Assembly: GCF_000723185.1 (NCBI RefSeq)
Contig: NZ_CBTY010000006.1
Location: 186,001-250,000, forward strand
DNA length: 64,000 nucleotides
Reading direction: 5' to 3'
From: Candidatus Nitrosotenuis uzonensis
Lineage (GTDB): Archaea > Thermoproteota > Nitrososphaeria > Nitrososphaerales > Nitrosopumilaceae
Position numbers and translations under genes: made by a program. Shown here piece after piece: positions 1 to 7,988 of this stretch. The notes beneath the pieces are model-generated. The model was not told where the DNA came from. It made no database searches and saw only the letters and a program-made list of their open reading frames with translations. The first letter of the stretch is position 1; the number at the start of each line of letters is the position of its first letter.

Positions 1-141
1 GATTTTTTTCAGCTTTTTTGCAGGTATGGACTGGTTTACAGGATGGATCACAGGTACAAATGCAGGCGTTTCTACCTTGCCATGGTTTGTATGCAGAATG
101 CCGATCCTTGCGGCCATGTCTGTCTTTAGTACCTCGAACAT
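1..141 (-). CDS. tgtA: Archaeosine tRNA-guanine transglycosylase, N-terminal fragment (runs off the window)
   Basis: Only the first 47 codons are inside the window; the gene continues to the left. From ATG at 141 the protein begins MFEVLKTDMAARIGIL and contains GKVETPAFVPVI, the N-terminal pattern of tRNA-guanine transglycosylases. In archaea this enzyme swaps guanine 15 of tRNA for preQ0 on the way to archaeosine. The start lies 5 bp after the stop of the adenylate kinase-like gene on the same strand, so the two are probably co-transcribed. The family call is by eye from a short stretch; the archaeal subtype is inferred from the host. Confidence 0.8.
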   Translation of the reverse strand, partial: MFEVLKTDMAARIGILHTNHGKVETPAFVPVIHPVNQSIPAKKLKKI

Positions 142-146
142 ATCTC

Positions 147-707
147 TCACTGTGGAAAGAACCTTGCAAGGTCTCTTTTTTTTGCTACTATTTCAAGCCA
201 GTCGACATTATCTCCACCTGATTTTTTCCCAAGAATCAAGAGTGCCTTCTGGGTCATTTGTTTTATTGAAATGTTGGTGGTATCTATCTGTGCGGTCTTT
301 TTTGCGCCAAAGCTTTTCACTGCGTCATACAAGATGACTCCGAGGATCTCACTCCCGGCATTTTCTATTGCCTTTCTTTTTGTGTATTTTCTTTTCTTGT
401 AAATTGCAATCAATTTGTAGGGATTTTTGCGTAAAATCAGGGCAAATTTAACTTGTGATCTAGGTATCACGTACGGTGCAAGGTGGCCTACGACTATGGC
501 GTTCTGTATTCTAATCTTCTTTACTATCTTTGCCAGCTGGGCCGTATCAACATCGAGCGTGCCACCACTCTTCTTGAAGGCTTTGCTCTCTACTGCAATC
601 TTGTTTAAATCGACAATCTCGACTCTGAGCTTGGAGGCAAGATTTCTTGCCAATGTGTGCTTTCCGACCCCCGGATTTCCTGTTATTACTAACACACACT
701 TGATCAA
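147..707 (-). CDS. Adenylate kinase-like NTPase (AK6/Fap7 type)
   Basis: A 186-residue P-loop protein with Walker A GNPGVGKHT at residues 10-18, very near the N-terminus as in the AK6/Fap7 group, followed by an N-terminal half that fits a nucleotide monophosphate kinase fold. AK6/Fap7 proteins combine weak adenylate kinase activity with a role in small ribosomal subunit maturation, where the partner is protein S11. The start is TTG at 707, with GTG at 695 as an alternative. It is transcribed leftward into tgtA and is divergent from the GTPase at 771; a TATA-like CATTTAATC lies about 20 bp upstream. The C-terminal half is basic and less recognisable. Confidence 0.75.
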   Translation of the reverse strand: MIKCVLVITGNPGVGKHTLARNLASKLRVEIVDLNKIAVESKAFKKSGGTLDVDTAQLAKIVKKIRIQNAIVVGHLAPYVIPRSQVKFALILRKNPYKLIAIYKKRKYTKRKAIENAGSEILGVILYDAVKSFGAKKTAQIDTTNISIKQMTQKALLILGKKSGGDNVDWLEIVAKKRDLARFFPQ

Positions 708-770
708 AGCCGCACCCGATTAAATGATTTGGGCTGTACAATAATATGAAGTCGGCAAGAACTGGCTTCT

Positions 771-1952
771 GTGCAAATAGGGCTTTTAGGCAAGGCGAAC
801 GTTGGAAAATCGACGTTTTTTTCGGCTGCAACAGAGACCGCTGTGCCAATAGGAAACTATCCATTCACCACAATTGAGCCAAACGTTGGAGTCACATACG
901 TTAGGACCAAGTGCGCCTGCAAGCATTTTACAATCGTTCATCAGAATCCGCACTGCATGAACGGGATAAGATTGGTGCCGGTCAAGTTGATTGATGTTGC
1001 AGGGCTTGTTCCGGGAGCACATGAAGGGAAGGGTCTTGGCAACAAATTCCTTGACGACGCAAGGCAAGCAGAAGTACTAATACACGTAGTTGATATTGCG
1101 GGGACAACTGACATACAGGGCCAGCCAGTTCCTGCTGGAACACACGATCCGCTCGAGGATGTGGAGTTTGTCGAATCAGAATTTGATTTGTGGTTCAAGC
1201 AGATACTTGATAGGGAATGGCAGAAGCTACTCAGGGAGATCACACAAAAGACGGCCACATTAACGGAAGGAATCGCAAGGAGGTTCAGCGGTCTTGGAGT
1301 CAAAGAATTTCTTGTATCTGAGGTTCTCAAAGAATCAGGTCTTGTAACAAAAAAGCCTGCAGAATGGAGCGATAGTGATATTTTGAGTTTTGTGAGAATA
1401 CTTCGGAAAAAAACAAAGCCTATTCTTATAGCTGCAAACAAGGCCGACTTGTGTAAGGATCTCTCAATCGTGGAAAAGATCAAAGGTCATGTAGTGCTGT
1501 GCAGCGCCGAGTCGGAGCTTCTTTTGCGCAAGGCAGTCAAGGCAAATCTGATAAAGTATGTTCCGGGGGATTCAAGCTTTGAAGTGCAGGGTAATGCAAC
1601 ACCGCAACAAAAGCAGGCGCTTGAACTTGTACGCACAGTACTTGGCAAGATAAAGACTACCGGAATACAACAGGCGCTAAATCATGCGGTATTTGAGACG
1701 CTCAAATTCATCACTGTATATCCAGTCGAGGATGAGGCAAAACTCACAAACAAGGACGGGGTTGTTCTGCCTGATGCAAGACTGCTGCCTTTGGGATCTA
1801 CCGCAAGAGATCTTGCGGCAACTATACATGCTGATCTTGCAAAAGGATTCTTGCATGCAGTTGATGTGAAGACAAAGCAGAGAATAGGCGCCGACCACAT
1901 ACTAAAGGACGGAGATGTAATCAAGATAGTCTCCACTATGAGCCGTGGATAA
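771..1952 (+). CDS. YchF/Obg-family GTP-binding protein with TGS domain
   Basis: A 393-residue TRAFAC-class GTPase. The G1 motif GKANVGKST is at residues 7-15, G3 is in DVAGLVPGAHEGKGLG, and G4 is ANKAD (about residues 222-226). The C-terminal ~70 residues look like the TGS domain found in YchF and DRG/Ygr210 proteins, which act on or near the ribosome. The start is GTG at 771, with an AATAAT-type TATA element about 25 bp upstream, so the mRNA is probably leaderless. The stop TAA (1950-1952) is one base before the best kae1 start, making these two an operon. The precise subgroup (YchF or archaeal Ygr210-like) is not resolved by eye. Confidence 0.85.
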   Translation: MQIGLLGKANVGKSTFFSAATETAVPIGNYPFTTIEPNVGVTYVRTKCACKHFTIVHQNPHCMNGIRLVPVKLIDVAGLVPGAHEGKGLGNKFLDDARQAEVLIHVVDIAGTTDIQGQPVPAGTHDPLEDVEFVESEFDLWFKQILDREWQKLLREITQKTATLTEGIARRFSGLGVKEFLVSEVLKESGLVTKKPAEWSDSDILSFVRILRKKTKPILIAANKADLCKDLSIVEKIKGHVVLCSAESELLLRKAVKANLIKYVPGDSSFEVQGNATPQQKQALELVRTVLGKIKTTGIQQALNHAVFETLKFITVYPVEDEAKLTNKDGVVLPDARLLPLGSTARDLAATIHADLAKGFLHAVDVKTKQRIGADHILKDGDVIKIVSTMSRG

Positions 1953-1953
1953 G

Positions 1954-2934
1954 ATGCTGTGTCTTGGGTTTGAGAGCACCGCTCACACATTCTCATGTGC
2001 AGTGGTTGAAAAAAAAGACCATAGGGGAAGAATACTTTCTGACGTGAGGAGAATATACCGGCCTCCGGAAGGGCAGGGAATACACCCAAGAGAAGCGTCA
2101 CGACACCACATAGAGTGCAGCTCTGAAGTACTTGCAGAATGCCTCAAAGAGGCAAACCTGACAATAAAGGACATTGACATCATATCCTATGCTGCAGGGC
2201 CTGGGCTTGGACCGTGTCTGAGGGTGGCAGGAGTGATTGCAAGGACGATATCCTCATACTACAAAATTCCAATTTATCCTGTAAACCACGCAATAGGACA
2301 TATAGAACTTGGCAAGCTTCTCACGGGAGCAAATGATCCGCTGGTACTGCTTGTCTCAGGCGGCCATACCATGCTTGCCGCATTCAAGGGGAAAAAATGG
2401 CGCATATTTGGCGAAACACTTGATATCACGCTCGGACAGTTATTGGACCAGTTCGGTCGCTCACTCGGCTTTGCATCTCCATGTGGAAAGAAAATAGAGG
2501 ATCTTGCACTCCAGTCGGAAAATTATGTAGAACTTCCGTACCTTGTCAAGGGGAATGATGTCTCATTCTCAGGTCTTTTATCTGCTACAAAAAAGATATC
2601 AAAGAACGTGGCAGACGCATGCTATTCCTTACAGGAAACTGCATTTGCGATGATTGGCGAGGCAACAGAAAGAGCGCTATCGTTTACGGAAAAAAGGGAG
2701 CTTTTAGTGGTGGGCGGTGTTGCTGCAAACAAGAGGCTTTCTGGGATGCTAGAGAAAATATGTACAAGACAGGAAGCCGCGTTTTATGTCTCACCAATAC
2801 AGTATGCAGGAGACTGTGGCTCACAGATTGCCTGGACTGGGCTGCTTGAATCTACGGTAAAAAATGGAGCCAAGATGAGTGATACTTTTGTGAGGCAGTC
2901 TTGGAGACTGGATACTGTGGAAATTAACTATTAA
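1954..2934 (+). CDS. kae1: KEOPS complex subunit Kae1 (tRNA N6-threonylcarbamoyladenosine synthase)
   Basis: A 326-residue ASKHA-fold protein. The metal-binding HAIGH motif is at residues 112-116, with the family motif SGGHT and a C-terminal GDCGSQIAW that supplies the conserved aspartate. Kae1 transfers the threonylcarbamoyl group to A37 of ANN-decoding tRNAs, working with Bud32, Cgi121 and Pcc1. I place the start at ATG 1954, directly after the upstream stop; a GTG at 1945 in frame would overlap that gene. The 3' end overlaps a convergent gene by 11 bp. Bud32 lies only 394 bp downstream, separated by one opposite-strand gene. Confidence 0.95.
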   Translation: MLCLGFESTAHTFSCAVVEKKDHRGRILSDVRRIYRPPEGQGIHPREASRHHIECSSEVLAECLKEANLTIKDIDIISYAAGPGLGPCLRVAGVIARTISSYYKIPIYPVNHAIGHIELGKLLTGANDPLVLLVSGGHTMLAAFKGKKWRIFGETLDITLGQLLDQFGRSLGFASPCGKKIEDLALQSENYVELPYLVKGNDVSFSGLLSATKKISKNVADACYSLQETAFAMIGEATERALSFTEKRELLVVGGVAANKRLSGMLEKICTRQEAAFYVSPIQYAGDCGSQIAWTGLLESTVKNGAKMSDTFVRQSWRLDTVEINY

Positions 2935-3310
2935 GCGAGTCTATCGCGTTCTGGATGTCTTTTTGCCAGCTGCCGGTGTTAAAGACGCCAAACTTGAACG
3001 TTTTCTCGCCTTCTGCAGTCTTGGCAGTAAAGCAGACTTTTTTTATTAGCAGGCCCTCCTTCCAGACCTTGGTGATATCACCCAACTGCACATCAAGCAC
3101 CGTGTCGCCTATCTTCTTTGTAAAATCAGCAATCCTGCCACGCGTCTTGTCAAAGGCGATGCGTTTGTTTGTAAGCGTGAGTATGCCTGCACCCAGAGTA
3201 TCCTCGTTACAGTCTTCCTGCTTTAGCCGCTTTTCTGACTCGTCCATGCAGTAAATGCCCAATCTTGGGTTATAATGGTATTTTTTCTGGCAAAAAGAGC
3301 AAATATCCAC
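2924..3310 (-). CDS. Small PH/GRAM-like domain protein with N-terminal cysteine motif
   Basis: A 128-residue protein of unknown function. The N-terminus has CSFC, a possible half zinc-knuckle, and the rest (about residues 42-125) has the pattern GILTLTNKRIAF followed by alternating beta strands and a final helix, which resembles bacterial PH/GRAM-type folds. No signal peptide or membrane segment is visible. It sits between kae1 and bud32 on the opposite strand, overlaps kae1 by 11 bp at its 3' end and starts 18 bp from the bud32 ATG, so both genes share one short divergent promoter. A role with KEOPS would be pure speculation. Confidence 0.6.
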   Translation of the reverse strand: MDICSFCQKKYHYNPRLGIYCMDESEKRLKQEDCNEDTLGAGILTLTNKRIAFDKTRGRIADFTKKIGDTVLDVQLGDITKVWKEGLLIKKVCFTAKTAEGEKTFKFGVFNTGSWQKDIQNAIDSLNS

Positions 3311-3328
3311 AAATTACACAATGTTGGT

Positions 3329-3949
3329 ATGAAATTGCTCAAAAAGGGAGCAGAAGGAGACATCTATCTTACAAAGTATGACGGAATGATTGCGGTTCTA
3401 AAGACACGAAAGAGAAAGCCGTACAGGAATCAGACATTGGACGATAAGATAAGAAGGTACAGGACAATACACGAGGCGATGATCTTGGCGGAGGCCAAGT
3501 TGTTTGGCGTGCCGACGCCTCTGGTCTACAGGGTGGATACCAACGAGTGCACCATACTGATGCAGCACATTCCGGGAATTGCAGTAAAAAACCTAAAACA
3601 AAAAGAGTTGACTGCGGCGTGCAGCCAAATAGGCAGGATAACAGGAATACTTCATAGGAATGGGGTAATGCACGGGGATCTTACCACGTCTAATTTTATC
3701 TCGTACAAAAAAAGGATCTTTGCAATAGATTTTGGCCTTGCACAAAAAACGCCAAGGCTTGAAGATCACGCAGTGGACATAAGACTGTTCAAAGAAATAC
3801 TTGGAAGTGAGCATGTGGAATGCATGGGCAAGTTGCTTTCGGCGTTTTTGAAGGGATACAGATCATCTGTTGGCACTCAAAGATTTTCTAAGGTAATTCA
3901 TCATGTGTCTGTAATTGAGGGGCGTGGAAGATATGCGCAGGTCATATGA
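3329..3949 (+). CDS. bud32: KEOPS-associated kinase/ATPase Bud32
   Basis: A 206-residue minimal RIO-like kinase. The catalytic HGDLTTSN is at residues 115-122 and the metal-binding DFG at 134-136; the glycine loop is the short KKGAEGDIYL near the N-terminus. Bud32 works as an ATPase that drives Kae1 in t6A synthesis. I use ATG 3329, because the sequence MKLLKKGAEG matches the family N-terminus; an in-frame ATG at 3275 would run into the divergent gene. Here Bud32 is separate from Kae1 rather than fused as in some archaea. The last 17 bp overlap the pyrophosphatase gene. Confidence 0.93.
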   Translation: MKLLKKGAEGDIYLTKYDGMIAVLKTRKRKPYRNQTLDDKIRRYRTIHEAMILAEAKLFGVPTPLVYRVDTNECTILMQHIPGIAVKNLKQKELTAACSQIGRITGILHRNGVMHGDLTTSNFISYKKRIFAIDFGLAQKTPRLEDHAVDIRLFKEILGSEHVECMGKLLSAFLKGYRSSVGTQRFSKVIHHVSVIEGRGRYAQVI

Positions 3950-4493
3950 TGTATTTTTTGCATCATCGAACAGGCACAAATATGCTGAGGTAAGGGACAT
4001 TCTGGAAAAATTCCAGATAAGAGCTGGTTTTTTTAAATTCAATCCTGTTGAGATACAATCAGATTCTATATCTGATATAGCAAGACAAAAGGTCATTGAC
4101 GCATATGAAAAATGCAAAATGCCGGTAATAGTGGAGGATGTGGGCCTCTACATAACATCGCTTAATGGGTTTCCGGGACCGTACTCGTCATTCGTGTTCA
4201 AGACGATAGGTAACAAAGGGATAGTGAGATTGTTGGGAAAAAATCGCAATGCCGAATTTCTCTCCGTCGTTGCATTTTATGATGGCAAAAAAAGACCAAG
4301 GCTCTTTGAGGGGAGGGTCCGCGGAAAAATAGCAAAAAGACTGGAACCTGGAGGATGGGGGTATGATCCGATCTTTATTCCTCGGGGAAAAGACAAGGCA
4401 TATGCACAGCTTGATGACAAAAATTCTGTATCGCACAGGTATAAAGCGCTTGCAAAATTTGCTACCTATATGCTGCAATCCAGCGATCGATAG
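3933..4493 (+). CDS. XTP/dITP pyrophosphatase (Ham1/RdgB family)
   Basis: A 186-residue house-cleaning nucleotidase that hydrolyses non-canonical purine triphosphates such as XTP and dITP. The N-terminal FFASSNRHKYAEV is the family's substrate-binding signature (SGNxxKxxE type), followed by VEDVGLYI with the catalytic acid pair, and near the C-terminus WGYDPIFIP and SHRYKAL. ATG 3933 is preferred; upstream TTG (3915) and GTG (3924) are in frame. It overlaps the bud32 end, so it belongs to the same transcript, and converges on taw1 with a 32-bp 3' overlap. Confidence 0.92.
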   Translation: MRRSYDVFFASSNRHKYAEVRDILEKFQIRAGFFKFNPVEIQSDSISDIARQKVIDAYEKCKMPVIVEDVGLYITSLNGFPGPYSSFVFKTIGNKGIVRLLGKNRNAEFLSVVAFYDGKKRPRLFEGRVRGKIAKRLEPGGWGYDPIFIPRGKDKAYAQLDDKNSVSHRYKALAKFATYMLQSSDR

Positions 4494-5478
4494 GCTTTTG
4501 CTGATTCTGCAACACTACTATTCTTGAGGACTCGCTATCATCCATTATGGAATAGACACCGCTCTTTTTTGCAAGCTCTGTTGCAAAATGCTGGACCTCT
4601 GCAAACTCTAGCATGTTGGTCCTCTCAAGTCTGTTTGTGGACCTACCAATGTGCATGTATGATTTTATCTCGATAAAATGTATGCCGGAGTTTTTTATCA
4701 TACTGGCAAATGCTTCGATATCCTGCAAAGAATTGTTGTAATCTCTGATAAGTGTCATGCGCAAGACTGTCCGTGTGTTAAGATTTGACATTATCTGCAG
4801 AGTATTATGCCATCTCTCCCAAGAGTCGGTGTATCTTGGTTTGTTTATTCTCATAAATGATTCCCGATCCGCTGCGTTTGTAGAAAGGTAAAGCTGGGTT
4901 GGAAGCGCGTCCTCATCAACAAGTCTTTGTATCATGTGGGGTTCCTGTCCGTTTGTCACAAGGAATACTGATTTTGTTGCAGGCAGAGATTTGAGGTATC
5001 TTATCAGGGCTGGAAGCTTGGGATACATCGTTGGCTCTCCTGAAAGTGAGATTGCATAGTGGCTTGGCATAAGTGACTCGTCAAGCTTTTTTCTGTCTGA
5101 CTTTGGGTCGCCATAGTGTCCCATGATCAGCTTTCTTCGCTCTTCCATAAGCTTATCTAACATCTGCTTTGGCTCAGCAACCTTTCCGGGATCCATCTGG
5201 AGCGAGTCATAAAACTCCATAGGGCGCCAACAGTAAACGCATCTGTTCTCACAATGCATTCCTGCAGGGGAGAACTCCATGCACTGGTGGGTCGATATGC
5301 CATAGAATTTGTGCTTGTAGCATCCCACGTCACCCTTGAAAGACTTTTTTGTCCAGTGACACAGCTCCACTGTTGCATGGTCTGCTACGCCATACTTGGC
5401 TTTTTTTAGCTGTTTCACTATTGAAGGTCTTATCTGAATTAGATCGTCCTGCTCTACAAACTCTCCTGAACAGCTCAA
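4462..5478 (-). CDS. taw1: tRNA 4-demethylwyosine synthase (Taw1/TYW1)
   Basis: A 338-residue radical SAM enzyme that makes the tricyclic core of wyosine at G37 of tRNA-Phe. The six cysteines have the exact Taw1 spacing C-x12-C-x12-C-x9-C-x3-C-x2-C: three for the auxiliary cluster and the last three (CENRCVYC) for the radical SAM [4Fe-4S] cluster. SLSGEPTMYP and IEIKSYMHIG are further family motifs. The start is TTG at 5478; no better ATG exists upstream before a stop at 5530-5532. It is transcribed away from the structured RNA at 5649. Confidence 0.95.
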   Translation of the reverse strand: MSCSGEFVEQDDLIQIRPSIVKQLKKAKYGVADHATVELCHWTKKSFKGDVGCYKHKFYGISTHQCMEFSPAGMHCENRCVYCWRPMEFYDSLQMDPGKVAEPKQMLDKLMEERRKLIMGHYGDPKSDRKKLDESLMPSHYAISLSGEPTMYPKLPALIRYLKSLPATKSVFLVTNGQEPHMIQRLVDEDALPTQLYLSTNAADRESFMRINKPRYTDSWERWHNTLQIMSNLNTRTVLRMTLIRDYNNSLQDIEAFASMIKNSGIHFIEIKSYMHIGRSTNRLERTNMLEFAEVQHFATELAKKSGVYSIMDDSESSRIVVLQNQQKPIDRWIAAYR

Positions 5479-5582
5479 ACTGGAATTGATTGCATTTTGT
5501 GCAATATCAAATCTTCTTTGGTGATCGTATTATGAAATTATTACAATATGTATGTTTATTTTGGAAAATAATTTGAACTAAA

Positions 5583-5597
5583 TTTTAAATATTATAA
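5583..5597 (+). promoter_or_regulatory. TATA-rich promoter region before the structured RNA
   Basis: The run TTTTAAATATTATAA matches archaeal TATA elements. A start site about 25 bp downstream would begin a transcript near 5620, some 29 nt ahead of the first helix at 5649. The sequence is nearly symmetric, so it could also serve taw1 on the other strand. Confidence 0.4.
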
Positions 5598-5648
5598 TTT
5601 CCTATGATGTTTAATGCGGATAGTTGTAATCTATAACAAATAATCCGC

Positions 5649-5742
5649 GCGTGGCCTAGCAGAACTGCAAGGTGAGCCATGAACGCACTGGCGTTATGGC
5701 ATCGAGAGGTGTTCTCTCAATGTTCTGCGCTTGAGGCCACGC
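5649..5742 (+). ncRNA. Unidentified structured RNA, three-way junction on a two-part stem
   Basis: The sequence folds without mismatches into four helices. P1 is 9 bp (5649-5657 with 5734-5742), P2 is 7 bp (5659-5665 with 5722-5728), P3 is an extended hairpin (5676-5680 with 5696-5700, then after one bulged G 5682-5686 with 5691-5695, loop ACTG), and P4 is a 5-bp hairpin (5704-5708 with 5714-5718, loop GTGTT). P2, P3 and P4 meet at a junction containing TGCAAGGTGA. The element is GC-rich in an AT-rich gap. It is not a tRNA (no T-loop) and I do not recognise it as 5S, SRP, RNase P or a riboswitch class I know. Strand is uncertain; corA downstream has its own TATA box, which favours a free-standing RNA over a leader. 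Confidence 0.6.
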
Positions 5743-5810
5743 CCAAATTTTCATGATAAAAAAACTCACTGATTCTGTAAATGGGGACATGCCCAAGACG
5801 CAATCAAAAA

Positions 5811-5820
5811 TTTAAATTTA
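5811..5820 (+). promoter_or_regulatory. TATA box of corA
   Basis: TTTAAATTTA lies 23-32 bp before the corA ATG at 5843, the usual spacing for a leaderless archaeal transcript. It places transcription start at or next to the ATG, so the upstream RNA element is unlikely to be part of the corA mRNA. Confidence 0.6.
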
Positions 5821-5842
5821 TTGTCACAGTCTGGAAGCTGCA

Positions 5843-6865
5843 ATGAAAAAAGGTACGATCATATCAAGACTTCCACATCTGAGAAGGCATCAACAACAGG
5901 ATGTGCAGGTACCAAGCCATATTGAGACAATACAGGGAAATGGATTTTCTTGGACCGACATTCTCAATCCGACACGCGCTGAAATTGACAAACTAGGCCA
6001 GATGTATGATTTTAACACCCTTAATCTGGATGACTCGATATCGAAGATACAGCTTGCTAAAATTGACAACTATGATGATCACTCGTTTATAATATTGCAT
6101 TTTCCTCCCATGATAATTAAAAAAGGCATGCCACGATTTTCCCAGCTATCTGTATTCATAGGTAAAGATTTTCTTGTCACCATACATAACGGCGACTTAA
6201 AGCCGCTAGTAGACATGTTCTTGCAGTGCAAGGAAAACCAGCAACGACGCGTTGAGCTACTCTCAAAGTCGCCCGGATTCCTATTGCATAAAATCATTGA
6301 TGCACTTGTAGATGATCTGTTGCATACGTTGCGCAGAATTGTGGCTAATCTGGATGAAATTGAAGATGATGTGTTTGACGAGAACAAGTCAACACCAAAA
6401 AAGATCTCGCTTTTGAGGCGTGAGATCACAATACTTAGGAGGATAGTGAACCCGCTGCGCAAGATTGTACTGGAAACATCAAAGAGTACGCAGAGATTCT
6501 CAAGCCCTGACGATGATCTTGTCATACATTTTGATGATGTCATAGACCACATCGACAAGGTGGTTGAGACACTCGATGAGGCAAAAGAAACGATGGAGAT
6601 CTACAAGGATACAGACTTTATGCTCTCAACTGAAAAGTCAAACAAGATACTTGCAACTCTTACCATCATATTCACCCTGTCTATTCCAGCAACCGTGATA
6701 GGCGCAATGTATGGGATGAATGTGAATCTGCCTGGGGGGATAGAAACAGGCGCGTGGCTATTCCTTGGAGAATATACTACCTTTATTGTGATGTTAATTC
6801 TATCTATAATACCGTCAATTCTGATGTTTCTGTGGTTCTACAGGCGTGAATGGCTAGTGTATTAG
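5843..6865 (+). CDS. corA: CorA-family divalent cation transporter
   Basis: A 340-residue CorA-type magnesium (or cobalt) channel. The signature YGMN is present, with GMN at residues 291-293, at the end of the first of two C-terminal transmembrane helices; the second helix is about residues 313-333 and ends in basic residues facing the cytoplasm. The N-terminal ~240 residues are the soluble funnel with long charged helices (about 150-240). The ATG at 5843 follows a well-spaced TATA box. The gene is monocistronic; its stop abuts the microprotein on the opposite strand. Confidence 0.95.
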   Translation: MKKGTIISRLPHLRRHQQQDVQVPSHIETIQGNGFSWTDILNPTRAEIDKLGQMYDFNTLNLDDSISKIQLAKIDNYDDHSFIILHFPPMIIKKGMPRFSQLSVFIGKDFLVTIHNGDLKPLVDMFLQCKENQQRRVELLSKSPGFLLHKIIDALVDDLLHTLRRIVANLDEIEDDVFDENKSTPKKISLLRREITILRRIVNPLRKIVLETSKSTQRFSSPDDDLVIHFDDVIDHIDKVVETLDEAKETMEIYKDTDFMLSTEKSNKILATLTIIFTLSIPATVIGAMYGMNVNLPGGIETGAWLFLGEYTTFIVMLILSIIPSILMFLWFYRREWLVY

Positions 6866-6866
6866 T

Positions 6867-6953
6867 TTACTTCCAGGGCGAAAGATAGTTTGCGCCCCAC
6901 CATACCAAAGCTACGGTTATTGCCATTGCGATAAACCAGCCTTTTCCTTGCAT
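6867..6953 (-). CDS. 28-residue single-span membrane microprotein
   Basis: ATG at 6953 opens a 28-codon frame: MQGKGWFIAMAIT at the start, one hydrophobic helix ending in LVWWGANYL, and the end SPWK. That gives one transmembrane segment with a positive N-terminus. A TATA-like TTTAATTA at about 6978-6985 lies close to 28 bp upstream, as for other leaderless genes here. The stop is 1 bp after the corA stop on the other strand. I do not recognise a family. It could be a small subunit or regulator of a membrane complex, or chance, but the clean promoter and strong membrane profile argue for a real gene. Confidence 0.5.
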   Translation of the reverse strand: MQGKGWFIAMAITVALVWWGANYLSPWK

Positions 6954-7045
6954 TTACTCGGTTTTTTTATATGGAATAATTAAATTTGTCCCTGATTTTC
7001 GGTCGTAGTTACGTTAATACCCCTTTTGTGGGGAGTAGTGCTTGC

Positions 7046-7118
7046 GGCCTTCGTAGTACAGTGGCTAGTATAGGGGACTGTGGATCCCCGGACAGGGGTT
7101 CGATTCCCCTCGAGGGCC
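7046..7118 (+). tRNA. tRNA-His (anticodon GTG)
   Basis: A full cloverleaf is visible: 7-bp acceptor (7047-7053 with 7111-7117, one G-U), D-stem GTAC/GTAT, a 5-bp anticodon stem GGGGA/TCCCC with loop CTGTGGA (anticodon GTG), and T-stem AGGGG/CCCCT with loop TTCGATT. G at 7046 opposite C at 7118 gives the extra G-1:C73 pair typical of histidine tRNA. CCA is not encoded. The 3' end of this gene is the attachment site of the genomic island to the right. Confidence 0.95.
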
Positions 7119-7194
7119 TACAATCCTTGATTTCGGTCCCCAAAGGTCGTCGACCTTATACTATTGAAAGGACAATGGACCTGTACAACTACAA
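7105..7194 (+). repeat. Left copy of the 90-bp att-type direct repeat
   Basis: This copy covers the last 14 bp of tRNA-His, a 56-bp spacer and the first 20 bp of the integrase gene. It matches 9731-9820 at 85 of 90 positions with no gaps. It marks the left boundary of the integrated element. Confidence 0.85.
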
Positions 7195-7903
7195 GGAAAG
7201 AGTAGGTAACGCAATCATACGATACCAGCAGAGCGACGACTACAACACGAAAAAAGTAGTCGAATTTACGAACAAACTGATAGCAGAAAATCTCTCCTAC
7301 GCCAGAATCTGGAAGTACATCTACAGTCTCCGCGAAATTGACAAGAGACTCGGCGGCAAGAGTTTTGATAGTGTAACAAAACGCGACATCGAGAACCTCA
7401 TCTCGGAGCTCAACACTTCGCACTACAGCGAGTGGACAAAGCACAGCTACCGGGTCGTAATCAAGAGGTTCTGGAAGTGGCTCAAGGGCGACGAGAACTA
7501 TCCCACCGAAGTGAAATGGATCAAGGCCTCCTGCAAGCAGAGAAACAAAATCGCAATCAGGCCGGAGGACGTTCTCACATCTGACGAGATTCGTGTGATG
7601 GTGGAGAACTGTGCCACCGTCAGGGACAAGGCGATGCTCCTGACTTTGTTCGAGTCTGGCATGAGACCCGGCGAGCTTCTGACGATGCGGATAAGGAATG
7701 TGAATTTCGACGAGCAAGGCGCATACATCTCTGCTACTGGAAAGACAGGGGACAAGGTGGTCTTCGTCTATCTCTCGGCACCTCTGTTGAGCCAGTGGAT
7801 TTCACAGCATCCACAGAACAGCGACCCAGATTCATTTCTGTGGATAAGCCTGAACCAGAGAAACTACCTCTCTTCCAATATCACTTGCAAAAGACATCTT
7901 TGA
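7175..7903 (+). pseudogene. Tyrosine recombinase/integrase lacking its catalytic C-terminus
   Basis: A 242-residue reading frame from ATG 7175. Residues ~1-120 look like the SAM-like core-binding domain, and ESGMRPGELL provides the first catalytic arginine; the conserved beta-hairpin lysine is in ATGKTGDKV. It stops after SSNITCKRHL, before the HxxR and tyrosine motifs. In another frame just downstream (about 7880-7983) KYRRAGVKTIKKEL resembles the segment that normally precedes PHLFRH, so a frameshift and then a deletion are likely. The start lies 57 bp after tRNA-His, within the left repeat. It is predicted to be inactive. Confidence 0.75.
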
Positions 7904-7988
7904 ATCTCAAGAAATGGAAAAACAATATCTGCAGAGAAAAATACCGTCGAGCTGGTGTTAAAACAATAAAAAAAGAATTATGAGATGG

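Larger units (their letters stand above)
5479..5842. other. 364-bp intergenic region with a structured RNA and promoters
   Basis: No protein gene is visible here. The left part is very AT-rich and holds TATA-like sequence at 5583-5597 that could drive the RNA element rightward or taw1 leftward. The middle (5649-5742) is much richer in GC and folds into the four-helix element listed separately. The right part has a clear TATA box at 5811-5820 serving corA. Confidence 0.7.

Noticed and set aside
5649-5742. Structured RNA read as a TPP, fluoride or magnesium riboswitch
   Set aside because: The conserved loops of those classes are missing, and corA has its own TATA box downstream of the element.
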